Under the pieces are notes generated by a model. The model was given only the letters and a program-made list of their open reading frames with translations, had not been told where the DNA came from and did no database searches. 64,000 nucleotides of DNA from CAYNUJ01 sp964573255 (GTDB lineage: Bacteria > Bacteroidota > Ignavibacteria > Ignavibacteriales > Melioribacteraceae): the NCBI GenBank assembly GCA_964573255.1, contig CAZNJB010000009.1, positions 28,108 through 92,107 on the forward strand. The letters are read 5' to 3'. Positions 56,701-64,000 of the stretch are shown in pieces (position 1 is the stretch's first letter; each line of letters opens with the position of its first letter). The position numbers were made by a program, and so were the translations under genes.

Positions 56701-56935
56701 TTCCTCTTATCGAAGCCAAAACCGATTCTACCGGCGAAGTAACCCTCGCTTCCATAACTTCGGGCGAAGCTCCCCTCCAAGGAATAGTGATTGTCAATTT
56801 AGGATACTCTACTTCGGGGGTTAACTCAACCGGTAAGTTGAACGCCGAGATTATCCCGAGAACCGTTACCCCGGCGAAAAACATAAATGTGGTTACCGGT
56901 CGCGATAAAAATATATAAAATATTCTTTTCATCAA
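53783..56935 (-). CDS. RND efflux permease (second of cassette)
   Basis: A 1050-residue inner membrane exporter with 12 helices and two large periplasmic loops. The N-terminus FLSRPVTTFMFFAGVTVLG and the helix-4 motif GFGFMVDNSIVVVDFIDRYG (the first proton-relay Asp is kept; the second of the DD pair is Asn) are typical of the AcrB/MdtB/HAE superfamily. It starts 21 bases after the adaptor gene. It would form a tripartite pump with the adaptor and an outer membrane factor, but none is in the window. The substrate is unknown. Codon use is richer in G+C than flanking genes. Confidence 0.9.
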   Translation of the reverse strand: MMKRIFYIFLSRPVTTFMFFAGVTVLGIISAFNLPVELTPEVEYPKLTITIPWRGASPEVMEARVTSPVESVLASIRGIKKISSRSSAGNSRITVEFHPNTDMQFARLEILDKISMLKNDLPYGAGVPKLTDYVPEDLRELKGFLTYSISAPYHAGLIRKTVSDKMLVPLSSVDGVANVSIMGGTDREVSITIDRVKMRALGVEVNDLNRAVSELERKGAIGNIVNDDYRLRLSFSGAYDLKFIEEQPVKDTGEGRVLKISDFCEVEYTYPEPYMYYRINGKETINLIIDKKKGANTIQTAERVKDKINELASVLPKGYVVKKEIDKSERMKKELDELFSGALFSLAAIILILFAIYRSVKHSFIIIASVVFSLLLSFLLFFIFDLSLNILTIASFVLGFGFMVDNSIVVVDFIDRYGDKRNPKRLAVLEERIFPALFASTLTTVAVFIPLVFLSGELRLYFVQFAKGIIFTLTASLIVAFSVIPHVYFKFSGNGGKHKSNGHFVKKIYIAITERIIRFKKTALIFIVLIIGLPVWLLPERIETPVVGDVYNFLFDSQAYQQIKPYVNNVLGGSLNLFFNKIDRGKIWNYGEETRISVRIELPNGNRIERINNICKAFEREILNYKKQIDYVTANVYNEEIAYINVVFTKEQSNTAFPFMLKNYLTSYASRIGGISVGVYGFGPGFYNGLGGTMSSYRVAVKGFNFERVKKIAQEFKTVIETNPRVDNIDIDQSFRYGAKDTYEIIGEINRKKLAYAGLTVTDLANEISAAVSGSFTYGKVSVAGEEAPLTIKYAGYKNIQLNELENAIIKGGNAYVKIKDIVKFKKSKVQTVIVREDQQYVRYISFEYKGPYKYGTEFLESSMSKIFLPEGYSMERGKMFFFFNDKEEAEEWKIIIIATILIFMITGALFEDIKKPAIIMAAIPFAAVGVVFLFYLFDFTFNRGAYAGLLLLAGLSVNNSILLTDYISKNLKSKTSAEVIELSYHRLKPVFTTTLTTIAALIPLLFFTESEFWRSLSLSIIGGIGLSALLTLFYIPLFYCLLNKKIVRE

Positions 56936-56956
56936 TTTGCGTCGTTATAAGAAGCG

Positions 56957-58198
56957 TTAATCTATCACGTCAACTATTTTAATTTTTGCGTCATGGTCCA
57001 AAGTAAAATGCCCTTCAATCAGTACGAGGTCGCCTTCATTAACGGGTTGATTTTTGCCTCTGATTATTTCGATGTATTGATCATTCTCTCCGCCTATGTC
57101 CACGTAATTCCACTTTGCCAAAGAATCTTCCGCCATAAAAATTAAATTCCGGTTATCCCTTACAAGCAAAGCTTCTTTGGGCGCTAGCAATCTGTTCTTG
57201 AGGCGTTCCACTTCAATTTGCACTTCGGCATACATACCCGGTTTTACTTTGTGTCCGTCATCCTTAAACGCGACAATCACTTTGCACGTTTTGGTTTCCG
57301 GGTTCACAATGGGACTTACAAATTTAACATACCCGTTAAAGGCTTTATCGGGGAAAGAAGAAATATAAATTTTCACTACGGCGTTTTTACTAATTCTTGC
57401 GGCTTCGCTTTCGAGAACGCCCGTCTCGATACGCAATTCCGATATATCCACAAGTTTAAACAATTCGGTTCCCGCAGAGATTCTCTGTCCGACACTCAAA
57501 TCCGCATCGCCGATCACCCCTTGAAACGGCGCTTGAATACTGGTGTATTCGAGATTTAACTTTGCCCTTTTGATATTGTTCAACGCTCCGGTAAAACCAC
57601 TCCGGCTTTTAAGCACATCTTGACGCATTATACCGGTAAGAATGTAATTGAGGTCAAGTTGCTCACGAAGTTTTTCGTATTCATCCTTTTCTATTTCCCC
57701 TCTCGCGAACATTTCATCCAATTTATTTATTTCTTTCTTAATACTATCGGCTAAGGACGTGTTGGCAAACTCGATGGGAGACCTTTTATTCTGCAGAGCG
57801 TATTCAACCTTCGCGTCGAGCAGCGCGGCTTCGGCTTCTTTAAGCGCAAGTTTATATTCCCTATCGTCCAGCTTAACGAGCAAATCTCCCTTGTTTACTT
57901 TCTTCCCTTCGTAAACATTTAATTCCGTAATTATTCCGCTCAAATTGGAAACGACCGATATTTCTCTGTTGGCTTTGACTATACCGTTGGCGTTCACCGA
58001 AATAATCAAATCCTTTCTTTTTATCTTTGCCGCTTTAACTTTAAAAACAACTTTGCCTAAAGAACCGTAGTTTATATCCGCCGAAGTTTCCGGCGCAGAC
58101 GCGACTTTTTCATTCGGCGGGAAAACGAAATATATCAGCGACGCGAGTGTTAACAAAGATACAATTACTGCAGCGGATTTCTTAAACGATATTTTCAT
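56957..58198 (-). CDS. RND efflux periplasmic adaptor
   Basis: About 413 residues with the ATG at 58198 (MKISFKKSAAVIVSLLTLAS), which gives a membrane-anchor helix at the N-terminus. It is a membrane fusion protein: lipoyl half-motifs (IVKANREISVVSNLSGII and QAPFQGVIGDADLSVGQRI), a coiled-coil hairpin between them (about 130-220, with INKLDEMFARGEIEKDEYEKL), then beta-barrel and membrane-proximal domains. A longer frame to 58252 overlaps the upstream permease and is unlikely. It bridges permease and outer membrane factor. Confidence 0.88.
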   Translation of the reverse strand: MKISFKKSAAVIVSLLTLASLIYFVFPPNEKVASAPETSADINYGSLGKVVFKVKAAKIKRKDLIISVNANGIVKANREISVVSNLSGIITELNVYEGKKVNKGDLLVKLDDREYKLALKEAEAALLDAKVEYALQNKRSPIEFANTSLADSIKKEINKLDEMFARGEIEKDEYEKLREQLDLNYILTGIMRQDVLKSRSGFTGALNNIKRAKLNLEYTSIQAPFQGVIGDADLSVGQRISAGTELFKLVDISELRIETGVLESEAARISKNAVVKIYISSFPDKAFNGYVKFVSPIVNPETKTCKVIVAFKDDGHKVKPGMYAEVQIEVERLKNRLLAPKEALLVRDNRNLIFMAEDSLAKWNYVDIGGENDQYIEIIRGKNQPVNEGDLVLIEGHFTLDHDAKIKIVDVID

Positions 58199-58229
58199 TT
58201 CTTTACCGGTAATTATTTTATAATATATT

Positions 58230-61200
58230 TTATTTCTTCGATAGTCTTTCAAAGTAAGTGTACAGCACTGGTATAACCACCAAAGTGAGAACTGTTGAAG
58301 AAATCAAACCTCCGGCAATTGCCAGCGCAAGCGATATGCGCAGTTGCGTTCCCGCAACGCCGAATCCAATGATCATAGGCACAAGTCCGAAAATAACTGT
58401 TAGACTATTCATCACAATCGGACGGAATCTCTCTTTGCCCGCAAGCATAATGGCTTCGTGCACGTTATAGCCCTCGGCTCTCTTACGCAGAATAAATTCC
58501 ACTTTTACCACCGCGTCGTTATCTGAAATTCCCACAAGTATAATCAAGCCCATCACGGAAATAATATTTATACTTTGACCGAAAATATACAAAAGCAATA
58601 TTCCCCCGATAAGTCCCAACGGTACGGCAAATATAATAATAAAAGGAAAAACAAAAGATTCGAATTCGGAAGCGAGTATCATGTACATCAGCAGTACGGA
58701 AACAAGCAAAGCCGCGGCTAACGAAGAAAACGAAGATCTGATTTCCTCGTCGGCGCCGCCCATTTCGATTATTTGTCCCGAAACAACGCTTGCGGATTTT
58801 ACAATTGGCGACACTGCGTCAGCCACATCTTCGGTAAAGCCCGGAGCCGTATCCAAATACAAATAAACGACGTGCGTTCTCTCCTCCCGCCATATTTCGT
58901 TAAAACTTTCCGTTCGTTTAACATCGACAAGTTTTTTAAGTGGAACCGAAATATTGTTTTTAACAATTTCTTTCGAAAGGACTTTATCGATGATATTTCT
59001 TTCGTTAATATCCGTTTGTATTTTAATACCGACCTTTTTATCGAACTCGGAATAATAAGCGGCGGCATTACTTGTTACGATATCGTTCAAGAAAGACGCG
59101 ACATAGCCGGGCGAAAAGCCGTAAGCGGCGCAGTTCTTTCTGTCGATCGTCAGTTCATATCCGGGCGCGCCTTTTTCGGTTCCTATCCATACTTCCTTTA
59201 AGCCTTCGATATTCAAGTTATCGATTTCACGTTTAAGTTCTTCCGCTTTACCAAACGCCGAATGAATATCATCCTGTTTTATTTTGATAATTATATCGTG
59301 TTCCACCGGATTAAACACGCCGGAATACGCAGTCTTAACCGGACGGAAATCGTAATCGATATTCCCCAGATTCCTTAATAACGATCTTACTTTTTCCCTT
59401 ACCGGATAATAGTAACTTTCGTTTTCCAATTTTATTGTAATCGCCGTGTTTTCAACCGAAACATTTTCCTTATTCAAGAAATCGTATTCGTTAACCCTTC
59501 CGATATTGGCGACTACATATTTAACGCCGGGAAGAACAAGCAGAGCTTTTTCAACTTCGCCGGATATTTTGGCGTTCCCCTTTAACGACACACCTTTGGG
59601 AAAAGTTAATTCCACCACAAATTCCTTTGAGGCGGATTCCGGTATAAATTCCTTTTTAATATTAACGAACGCAAACGCGGTAAGTATAAACAACAATGCG
59701 GTAACGCTTATAACAATCGCCCTATTATTCAAACCCCAATTCAAAAATATTTCGTACTTGTCAATTAGTTTATCCATCTTTTTATCTACGGCATTAAAGA
59801 ACCGATTAAAGACGCCGCTGATTTTTTCGTTCAGATAAATAAATGTTCTTATTGCCGCGTGCCATAGAACGGTAAGCGTAAAAACAAACGGGAATGAAAT
59901 ATAAAACAATACTCCACCGATAAATCCCTTCTTCGAACGTTTAATTGTTATGTTGTCTCCGGCGTATTTCTGCGCATTGATAAGAGTTCTTTTCTTTCCC
60001 GAAATTATAAGCGGTATTAAAGTTAAAGCGGCGATAATGGAAGCGGAGAGCGAAAAGGCTATGGCAAGAGATTGGTCGCGGAAAATTTCGCCGGCAATGC
60101 CCGGTACAAATATAAGCGGAAGGAACACCGCAATTGTTGTAAGCGTGGCGGTAAAAACCGGCATACTTACTTCCGAAGCGCCCAGCAGAGCCGATTCGAC
60201 AATTCCTTTACCCGTCTCTCTATACCGCACTACGTTTTCAATTACAATAATTGCGTTATCCATAAGCATTCCAACGCCCAGCGCCATTCCGCCGAGCGAT
60301 ATAATATTAAAACTAATATCGAAAGACCACATTAATATTATAGTAATCAATAAAGACGCCGGAATAGTAAGTGCGATTGCGATGATATTCCTTATGCTGC
60401 CCAAGAAGAAAAAGAGAACCGACGCGGCTAAAATTCCGCCGAATACAACTTCCTGCTTCACGTTAAATATCGCCGCGTTTATAAACTCGGATTGATCCGT
60501 AATAATCAAAGATTTGAACTCGGGATAGCGTTCCTTCATTTGAGATAAAACTCTTTTAACCCGCTCGGCTACATTCACGGTATTGGCGTCGGGTTCTTTA
60601 TAAACAAGCAGTCCAACCGTTTCGGCGCCGTTTAATCTCGTCATTCCGTTCCGTTCCTTAAAGCTTTCCGTAACGCGCGCAATATCTTTTACAAGCGCAA
60701 CGGCTCCGCCGCCGAGATTTTTCACCACGGTATTTTTTATTTCTTCAACGCCCGAAAATTCGCCTTCGATACGGAGCGAGTAACGGAATACCCCTTTCAT
60801 TATGTTGCCGGCGGAAAGTTTTTTATTCGCGTTTCTAATTGCGGTCTTTATCATATCGGGAGTGATGCCGTATTCTTTCAATTTGCCCGGTAGAATATTG
60901 ATTAATATTTCTTTCTCCACACCTCCAACAACAACGGTCTGTGCGACGCCGTCAATCTGTTCGAGTCTGCGCCGGAACAAAGCGCTCGCGGTTTCTCTTA
61001 AAGCCGTAAGTCTTTTTATTTCAAGAACCGGAGAACCCGGCTCCTCAAATTGAGTTCCGTTACCGCTGTTATTCAGAGCGAGCGCAAGGGTCATTATCGG
61101 CGCCGCCGAAGGATCGGCGTGTATTATTGAAGGTCTGCCCGCTTCGCGAGGAAGCGAGAAACGCATATTGTCCAGTTTTTCCCTAAGCGATAAAACCGCT

Positions 61201-61508
61201 TCTTTCATATCCGTTCCCCAGTTAAAATCGATTGATATTACCGACATATCTTCTTTGGAAACGGAGACTATTTTTTTAACTCCGTTAATTGAACCAACCG
61301 CCGATTCCAACGGTTCTGTAATTAGATTTTCAACTTCTTCCGGCGTTGAATTTTCGTATTCCGTTTGTACTATTAAATGAGGAATGTTTACGTTGGGCAG
61401 TAAATCCACGCCCATAAGGCTGAATATATACAACCCCAAAAAAGTTACGCCCAAGTAAAACATTATTGCGGTTACCGGACGGGATATGGAAAGATTAACA
61501 ATATTCAA
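58230..61508 (-). CDS. RND efflux permease (first of cassette)
   Basis: A 1092-residue RND permease, paralogous to the one at 53783. It begins ISRPVTAIMFYLGVTFLGLYIF and has the helix-4 motif GGMALGVGMLMDNAIIVIENVVRYRE with the proton-relay aspartate. It starts at a TTG only 3 bases after the end of a truncated reading frame. Two permeases with one adaptor recall MdtABC, where the permeases act as a heterotrimer; this is inference. About 40 residues longer than typical, mostly from a loop after the sixth helix (about 500-570). Confidence 0.88.
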   Translation of the reverse strand: MNIVNLSISRPVTAIMFYLGVTFLGLYIFSLMGVDLLPNVNIPHLIVQTEYENSTPEEVENLITEPLESAVGSINGVKKIVSVSKEDMSVISIDFNWGTDMKEAVLSLREKLDNMRFSLPREAGRPSIIHADPSAAPIMTLALALNNSGNGTQFEEPGSPVLEIKRLTALRETASALFRRRLEQIDGVAQTVVVGGVEKEILINILPGKLKEYGITPDMIKTAIRNANKKLSAGNIMKGVFRYSLRIEGEFSGVEEIKNTVVKNLGGGAVALVKDIARVTESFKERNGMTRLNGAETVGLLVYKEPDANTVNVAERVKRVLSQMKERYPEFKSLIITDQSEFINAAIFNVKQEVVFGGILAASVLFFFLGSIRNIIAIALTIPASLLITIILMWSFDISFNIISLGGMALGVGMLMDNAIIVIENVVRYRETGKGIVESALLGASEVSMPVFTATLTTIAVFLPLIFVPGIAGEIFRDQSLAIAFSLSASIIAALTLIPLIISGKKRTLINAQKYAGDNITIKRSKKGFIGGVLFYISFPFVFTLTVLWHAAIRTFIYLNEKISGVFNRFFNAVDKKMDKLIDKYEIFLNWGLNNRAIVISVTALLFILTAFAFVNIKKEFIPESASKEFVVELTFPKGVSLKGNAKISGEVEKALLVLPGVKYVVANIGRVNEYDFLNKENVSVENTAITIKLENESYYYPVREKVRSLLRNLGNIDYDFRPVKTAYSGVFNPVEHDIIIKIKQDDIHSAFGKAEELKREIDNLNIEGLKEVWIGTEKGAPGYELTIDRKNCAAYGFSPGYVASFLNDIVTSNAAAYYSEFDKKVGIKIQTDINERNIIDKVLSKEIVKNNISVPLKKLVDVKRTESFNEIWREERTHVVYLYLDTAPGFTEDVADAVSPIVKSASVVSGQIIEMGGADEEIRSSFSSLAAALLVSVLLMYMILASEFESFVFPFIIIFAVPLGLIGGILLLYIFGQSINIISVMGLIILVGISDNDAVVKVEFILRKRAEGYNVHEAIMLAGKERFRPIVMNSLTVIFGLVPMIIGFGVAGTQLRISLALAIAGGLISSTVLTLVVIPVLYTYFERLSKK

Positions 61509-61511
61509 ATG

Positions 61512-61673
61512 TCACTTAACCAATTTACTGGAACAACCTTCTAACTCTACCGCACTTGCGCTCAGCCGATAAGATGCAGTAATTCCCAATGTATCGGCAT
61601 AATTTAATTGCAATATATAAATATATTTCGTTCCGGCAATAGGTCTTTTAGACCTAATTAAAATAATTTTTAC
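61512..61673 (-). pseudogene. Truncated reading frame upstream of the RND permease
   Basis: A 53-codon open stretch without a plausible start, ending in a TGA 3 bases before the permease TTG. Its later part (YADTLGITASYRLSASAV then ELEGCSSKLVK) has the higher G+C codon choice of the RND genes, unlike the AT-rich sequence upstream. The position suits the tail of a lost outer membrane factor or other cassette gene, but I cannot assign a family. It may be chance. Confidence 0.35.
61641..61655. repeat. Perfect short inverted repeat at the cassette edge
   Basis: AGGTCT, a 3-base TTT spacer and AGACCT (6-bp arms, extendable by one T-A pair). It lies within the truncated frame, near where base composition changes. 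It could be an operator, a weak hairpin or a recombination scar. Confidence 0.4.
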
Positions 61674-61843
61674 TTAAGAATTTAACTCAATTAAGTTTAG
61701 AGTGGATTGTTTGGTAATGCCATATATATTATTTTTTATTTATAATACTGTTGACTCATAATAATTAAAATAGCTTAATTCGAAGGAGTCCTCTTTATAT
61801 AATTTCAATTTTGGTTGACTTTTTGACACTTTTGGCGATAAAG

Positions 61844-62431
61844 CTAATAAACAGTTTTTAATAAATTCTTATAAAATGATTCTGATAATACTTCATCTCC
61901 ATAAATAGGAATATGAGCATTTAGGATGGTATTATCTTGAATTAATAATACAAGAGGATATTTTTCATAAGAGTAAAAACTATTAGTTGCCGTTCTATTT
62001 GTAGTATACAGTGAAATATCATCATTCAATTCACAAATTTTTTTCAAATAATAAATTTCTTTTTCATCAAAACCAATATAAATTATCCACACCTTCATTT
62101 TCTTTATTAGTTCTGAATAATGTACTTTGATTAGTTCTAATTCTTTTATTTGACAAGGGTTACATGCGACATTTGATAAAAATACTACTAAATTCAGATT
62201 TGAAAAATCCGTATAAATTCTCTCATTTGATATTATTTTTTTTAATAAAAAGTTATCAACTCTAATACCCTTTAATTTAATATACGCTGTATTATTTTTT
62301 TCTGTGTGGATATTCGAGGAGCTATTTTTTTCATTCATTCTTGGATTTCTAATAATTCTGAAATAATTTATGATAGTCAAGCTTATTAATAAAATAACTG
62401 GTATAAAAAACAGGTATTTTCTTTTACTCAT
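61844..62431 (-). CDS. Membrane-anchored thioredoxin-like protein with CNPC motif
   Basis: A 195-residue protein with one N-terminal membrane helix (about 5-25) and a periplasmic thioredoxin-like domain. The active-site CNPC is C90-C93 after LVVFLSNVA, and a later segment YSYEKYPLVLLIQDN has the cis-proline position. It resembles TlpA/redoxin reductases. Its start overlaps the propeller lipoprotein stop by 4 bases (ATGA), so they are co-translated. It is AT-rich like the local genome, unlike the RND genes next to it. Confidence 0.72.
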   Translation of the reverse strand: MSKRKYLFFIPVILLISLTIINYFRIIRNPRMNEKNSSSNIHTEKNNTAYIKLKGIRVDNFLLKKIISNERIYTDFSNLNLVVFLSNVACNPCQIKELELIKVHYSELIKKMKVWIIYIGFDEKEIYYLKKICELNDDISLYTTNRTATNSFYSYEKYPLVLLIQDNTILNAHIPIYGDEVLSESFYKNLLKTVY

Positions 62432-63507
62432 ATCCTACGCTCGTTGTATTTATAAATTTCAATCGCCGGATTGGGTAAATTACCATGGTCATCAGGTTCA
62501 GGTTGAATAACTTTGTACACATAACCATTTTTTGCAGCCGCGAATTTTTGATCTATTTTCAAGTCTTCTTCCAATAAATATTTTCCATTCGTTGAATAAA
62601 GCTGAATAAAAATCACATTATTTTTTTCCTTTGTATGAAGATAATATATTATTATTGTTTCATCATCAAGTAAGTCGCAGCCCCAAGCTCTAGTTTTATT
62701 CATAACTACTCTATTAAACTCTCTTTGTAAATCGTTTGGACCGCCAAAATATCCCGCTCTAATATCTCTATCCATTTTACTAATATTATCTAGTCTTAAT
62801 GCAAATTCTTCTTTTAGGCTAAAATTTTTATCGTATTTAAATAAATGCAAACTAAAAGGATTTAGCTGATAGATATTATCATCCTTGTCAATTACTAATC
62901 CGGCATACTCAATTCCTCTTGCTAATAAATTCCTAAATTCCGACGAAAATTTGCCAAAAGATAATAATTCTTTTCCTTCTTCATCTAATACTGAAAGTTT
63001 CGGCTGAATACCCGGCCAAGCATAATAACCCACAATATTTCCATTTGTTAAAAAAGCCCATTGACCTGGCCATAAAAATGAAGCGTTCATCTCGCCAATG
63101 CAATCCCCCTCAGCTGTAAACTTCAATCCTCTTGGATCTAGTATAATAATTTCTCCATTTTGTTTAAATTGTGCTTTTTCAGGTTTCCATTTATAACCAG
63201 GGTTACACTCTGTATACTTTAATTCCTTTATTAACTTTCCATTTCCTGAAAATAGAAATATTTTTCTCCTCATTTTATCTGTAACCAATAAATCACCTTC
63301 ATCATTTACGTCCAAATAACTTATATCGGCTATAAGTACATCGTCATCTAAATATACTGTTTTAATAAATTGAAAGTAATTATTGAATTCTTTTGATAGT
63401 CCTTTATCATTAAAACTAATTCCTCTCCTCTCATCGTCCATTTTACAAGAGAATACTAGAATACTAATTAATATCGCTATATTCGTAAATCTTATTAATT
63501 TTGCCAT
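62428..63507 (-). CDS. Six-bladed beta-propeller lipoprotein
   Basis: A 359-residue lipoprotein with signal MAKLIRFTNIAILISILVFSC (lipobox VFSC, C21). The rest is a six-bladed propeller (NHL/BF3857-like): YLDVNDEGDLLVTDKMRRKI and LFSGNGKLIKELKY form the first typical blade, and later blades have PRGLKFTAEGDCIGE and LVIDKDDNIYQLNPFSLHLF. Such proteins are abundant in Bacteroidota near small secreted peptides; their function is unknown. It is downstream of a 45-residue peptide gene. Confidence 0.8.
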   Translation of the reverse strand: MAKLIRFTNIAILISILVFSCKMDDERRGISFNDKGLSKEFNNYFQFIKTVYLDDDVLIADISYLDVNDEGDLLVTDKMRRKIFLFSGNGKLIKELKYTECNPGYKWKPEKAQFKQNGEIIILDPRGLKFTAEGDCIGEMNASFLWPGQWAFLTNGNIVGYYAWPGIQPKLSVLDEEGKELLSFGKFSSEFRNLLARGIEYAGLVIDKDDNIYQLNPFSLHLFKYDKNFSLKEEFALRLDNISKMDRDIRAGYFGGPNDLQREFNRVVMNKTRAWGCDLLDDETIIIYYLHTKEKNNVIFIQLYSTNGKYLLEEDLKIDQKFAAAKNGYVYKVIQPEPDDHGNLPNPAIEIYKYNERRI

Positions 63508-63556
63508 AAATAATGAAATCCAATAATTATGAATTGGTTTTATTGAAGATGCAAGG

Positions 63557-63694
63557 TTAGTATATGTCGCCTTGCAGTATATCCGTATCTTTCATCATTG
63601 CAACTTTTATATTTGTGAACATTAATAACGTAAACAATAACGCTCCGCAAATCTTTCCGAGATTCTTAAATCTCTTTTTCGTTCTAATAGACAT
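63557..63694 (-). CDS. Small hydrophobic secreted or membrane peptide
   Basis: A 45-residue frame: a positively charged start (MSIRTKKRFKNLGK), a hydrophobic stretch (ICGALLFTLLMFTNI, about 15-29) and a polar tail (KVAMMKDTDILQGDIY). This is a signal-peptide-like layout, close to the short NVEALA-type peptides that sit beside propeller lipoproteins in Bacteroidota; the NxKVA segment recalls NVEALA but is not the same. It lies between the MauE-like and propeller genes with 29- and 49-base gaps. If cleaved, only about 16 residues would be released. Confidence 0.5.
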   Translation of the reverse strand: MSIRTKKRFKNLGKICGALLFTLLMFTNIKVAMMKDTDILQGDIY

Positions 63695-63723
63695 AACTAC
63701 TCCTATCATTTATTGTTAATTAG

Positions 63724-64000
63724 TTAATTCAATAACCGCGCGGTTTTCATTTTTATATATATTGCCGTTATTAGGAATAAACCGTTTCTCAGAATCATTC
63801 CGGCTCCGAAACTGCTTTCCACTGCGCCGCCGAAACAACCGCATTCTTTATCCAATCCGATTATCGAGCCGTAAATACTTACCGCCAAAAATACTGAGAA
63901 TAAGATAACAGCGGTGAGCAGAACTTCTTTCTTTTTATACTTCAATATCATTAGAGATGCAATAACAATTTCAACTACCGGTAGTAATGAAGCTGTAATT
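63724..64000 (-). CDS. MauE/DoxX-type redox-associated membrane protein (5' end outside window)
   Basis: The frame is open to the window edge, so only the C-terminal 91 residues are seen. Membrane helices (LLPVVEIVIASLMIL, EVLLTAVILFSVFLAVSIYG) flank a conserved extracytoplasmic CGCFGG motif, the MauE-family hallmark, and FGAGMILRNGLFLITAIYI. MauE proteins pass electrons or help disulfide formation in the periplasm. An ATG at 63951 exists but is internal. Confidence 0.75.
   Translation of the reverse strand, partial: ITASLLPVVEIVIASLMILKYKKKEVLLTAVILFSVFLAVSIYGSIIGLDKECGCFGGAVESSFGAGMILRNGLFLITAIYIKMKTARLLN

Larger units (their letters stand above)
61509..61843. other. Gap between the RND cassette and the thioredoxin-like gene
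   Basis: 335 bases without a confident gene. The part next to the RND permease (61512-61673) holds an open frame that looks like a gene remnant. The rest (61674-61843) is AT-rich with many stops in all frames. A perfect inverted repeat AGGTCT-TTT-AGACCT is at 61641-61655. The promoter of the RND cassette should be here, but I cannot pick one with confidence. Confidence 0.6.

Noticed and set aside
58258..61380. Many open frames on the plus strand opposite the RND genes
   Set aside because: They mirror the permease codons, are short and lack ribosome binding sites; the higher G+C of this region lowers stop frequency.

Overview
The window looks like a piece of chromosome from an AT-rich, Gram-negative member of the Bacteroidota/Chlorobi group, most likely an Ignavibacteria-type organism. 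This is an inference from several things: an LPS-type envelope (MsbA, LolA, outer membrane beta-barrel, O-antigen ligase), Bacteroidota-style lipoproteins and a six-bladed propeller protein, frequent TTG starts, start/stop overlaps of the TTGA, ATGA and TAATG kind, and a few possible TAnnTTTG promoter elements. I found no rRNA, tRNA, CRISPR array or intact insertion sequence.

Layout. 1-4584 (+): the 3' end of recG, then a tight four-gene cassette of two D-Ala-D-Ala-ligase-like ATP-grasp enzymes, a GNAT acetyltransferase and a lysine 2,3-aminomutase. It looks like a pathway for an acetylated or peptide-linked beta-lysine product. 4586-6776 (-): thioredoxin-like protein, NAD kinase and a family 2 glycosyltransferase. 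6906-13509 (+): a surface polysaccharide operon (Wzx flippase, methyltransferase, three glycosyltransferases, initiating sugar-phosphate transferase). It converges on 13506-17398 (-), an O-antigen ligase-like protein and MsbA. The ligase carries a predicted beta-propeller of about 280 residues inside its periplasmic loop.

17459-31114 (-): M50 protease, XerD, a c-di-AMP phosphodiesterase-like 7TM-HD gene split by a single-base frameshift, a decayed HAD hydrolase gene, an SSS symporter, a STAS protein, ligA, a RodZ-like protein, rsmB, rpmE, an ECF sigma/anti-sigma pair, holA and a very small MetS-like transporter subunit. 31114-43429 (-): NSS transporter, cyclophilin lipoprotein, uppP, outer membrane and membrane proteins, lolA, ftsK, comB, gcvT, rng and dusB. 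43509-52462 (-): the translation and RNA-processing block rimP-nusA-infB-rbfA-truB-ribF-rpsO-pnp. Its leader has a consensus sigma-70 promoter followed by an intrinsic terminator just before the rimP start codon, an arrangement suited to NusA-dependent attenuation.

52595-53599 (-): a potassium channel-like protein. 53783-61508 (-): a visibly more GC-rich RND efflux cassette of two permeases flanking an adaptor, with no outer membrane factor but a truncated reading frame at its upstream edge. 61844-64000 (-): a MauE-like membrane protein (cut by the window end), a 45-residue hydrophobic peptide, a six-bladed propeller lipoprotein and a membrane-anchored CxxC thioredoxin-like protein, which together look like a small envelope redox or peptide system.

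The strongest candidates for undescribed biology are the beta-lysine cassette, the propeller-in-ligase fusion, the rimP leader attenuator and the MauE/peptide/propeller/thioredoxin locus.
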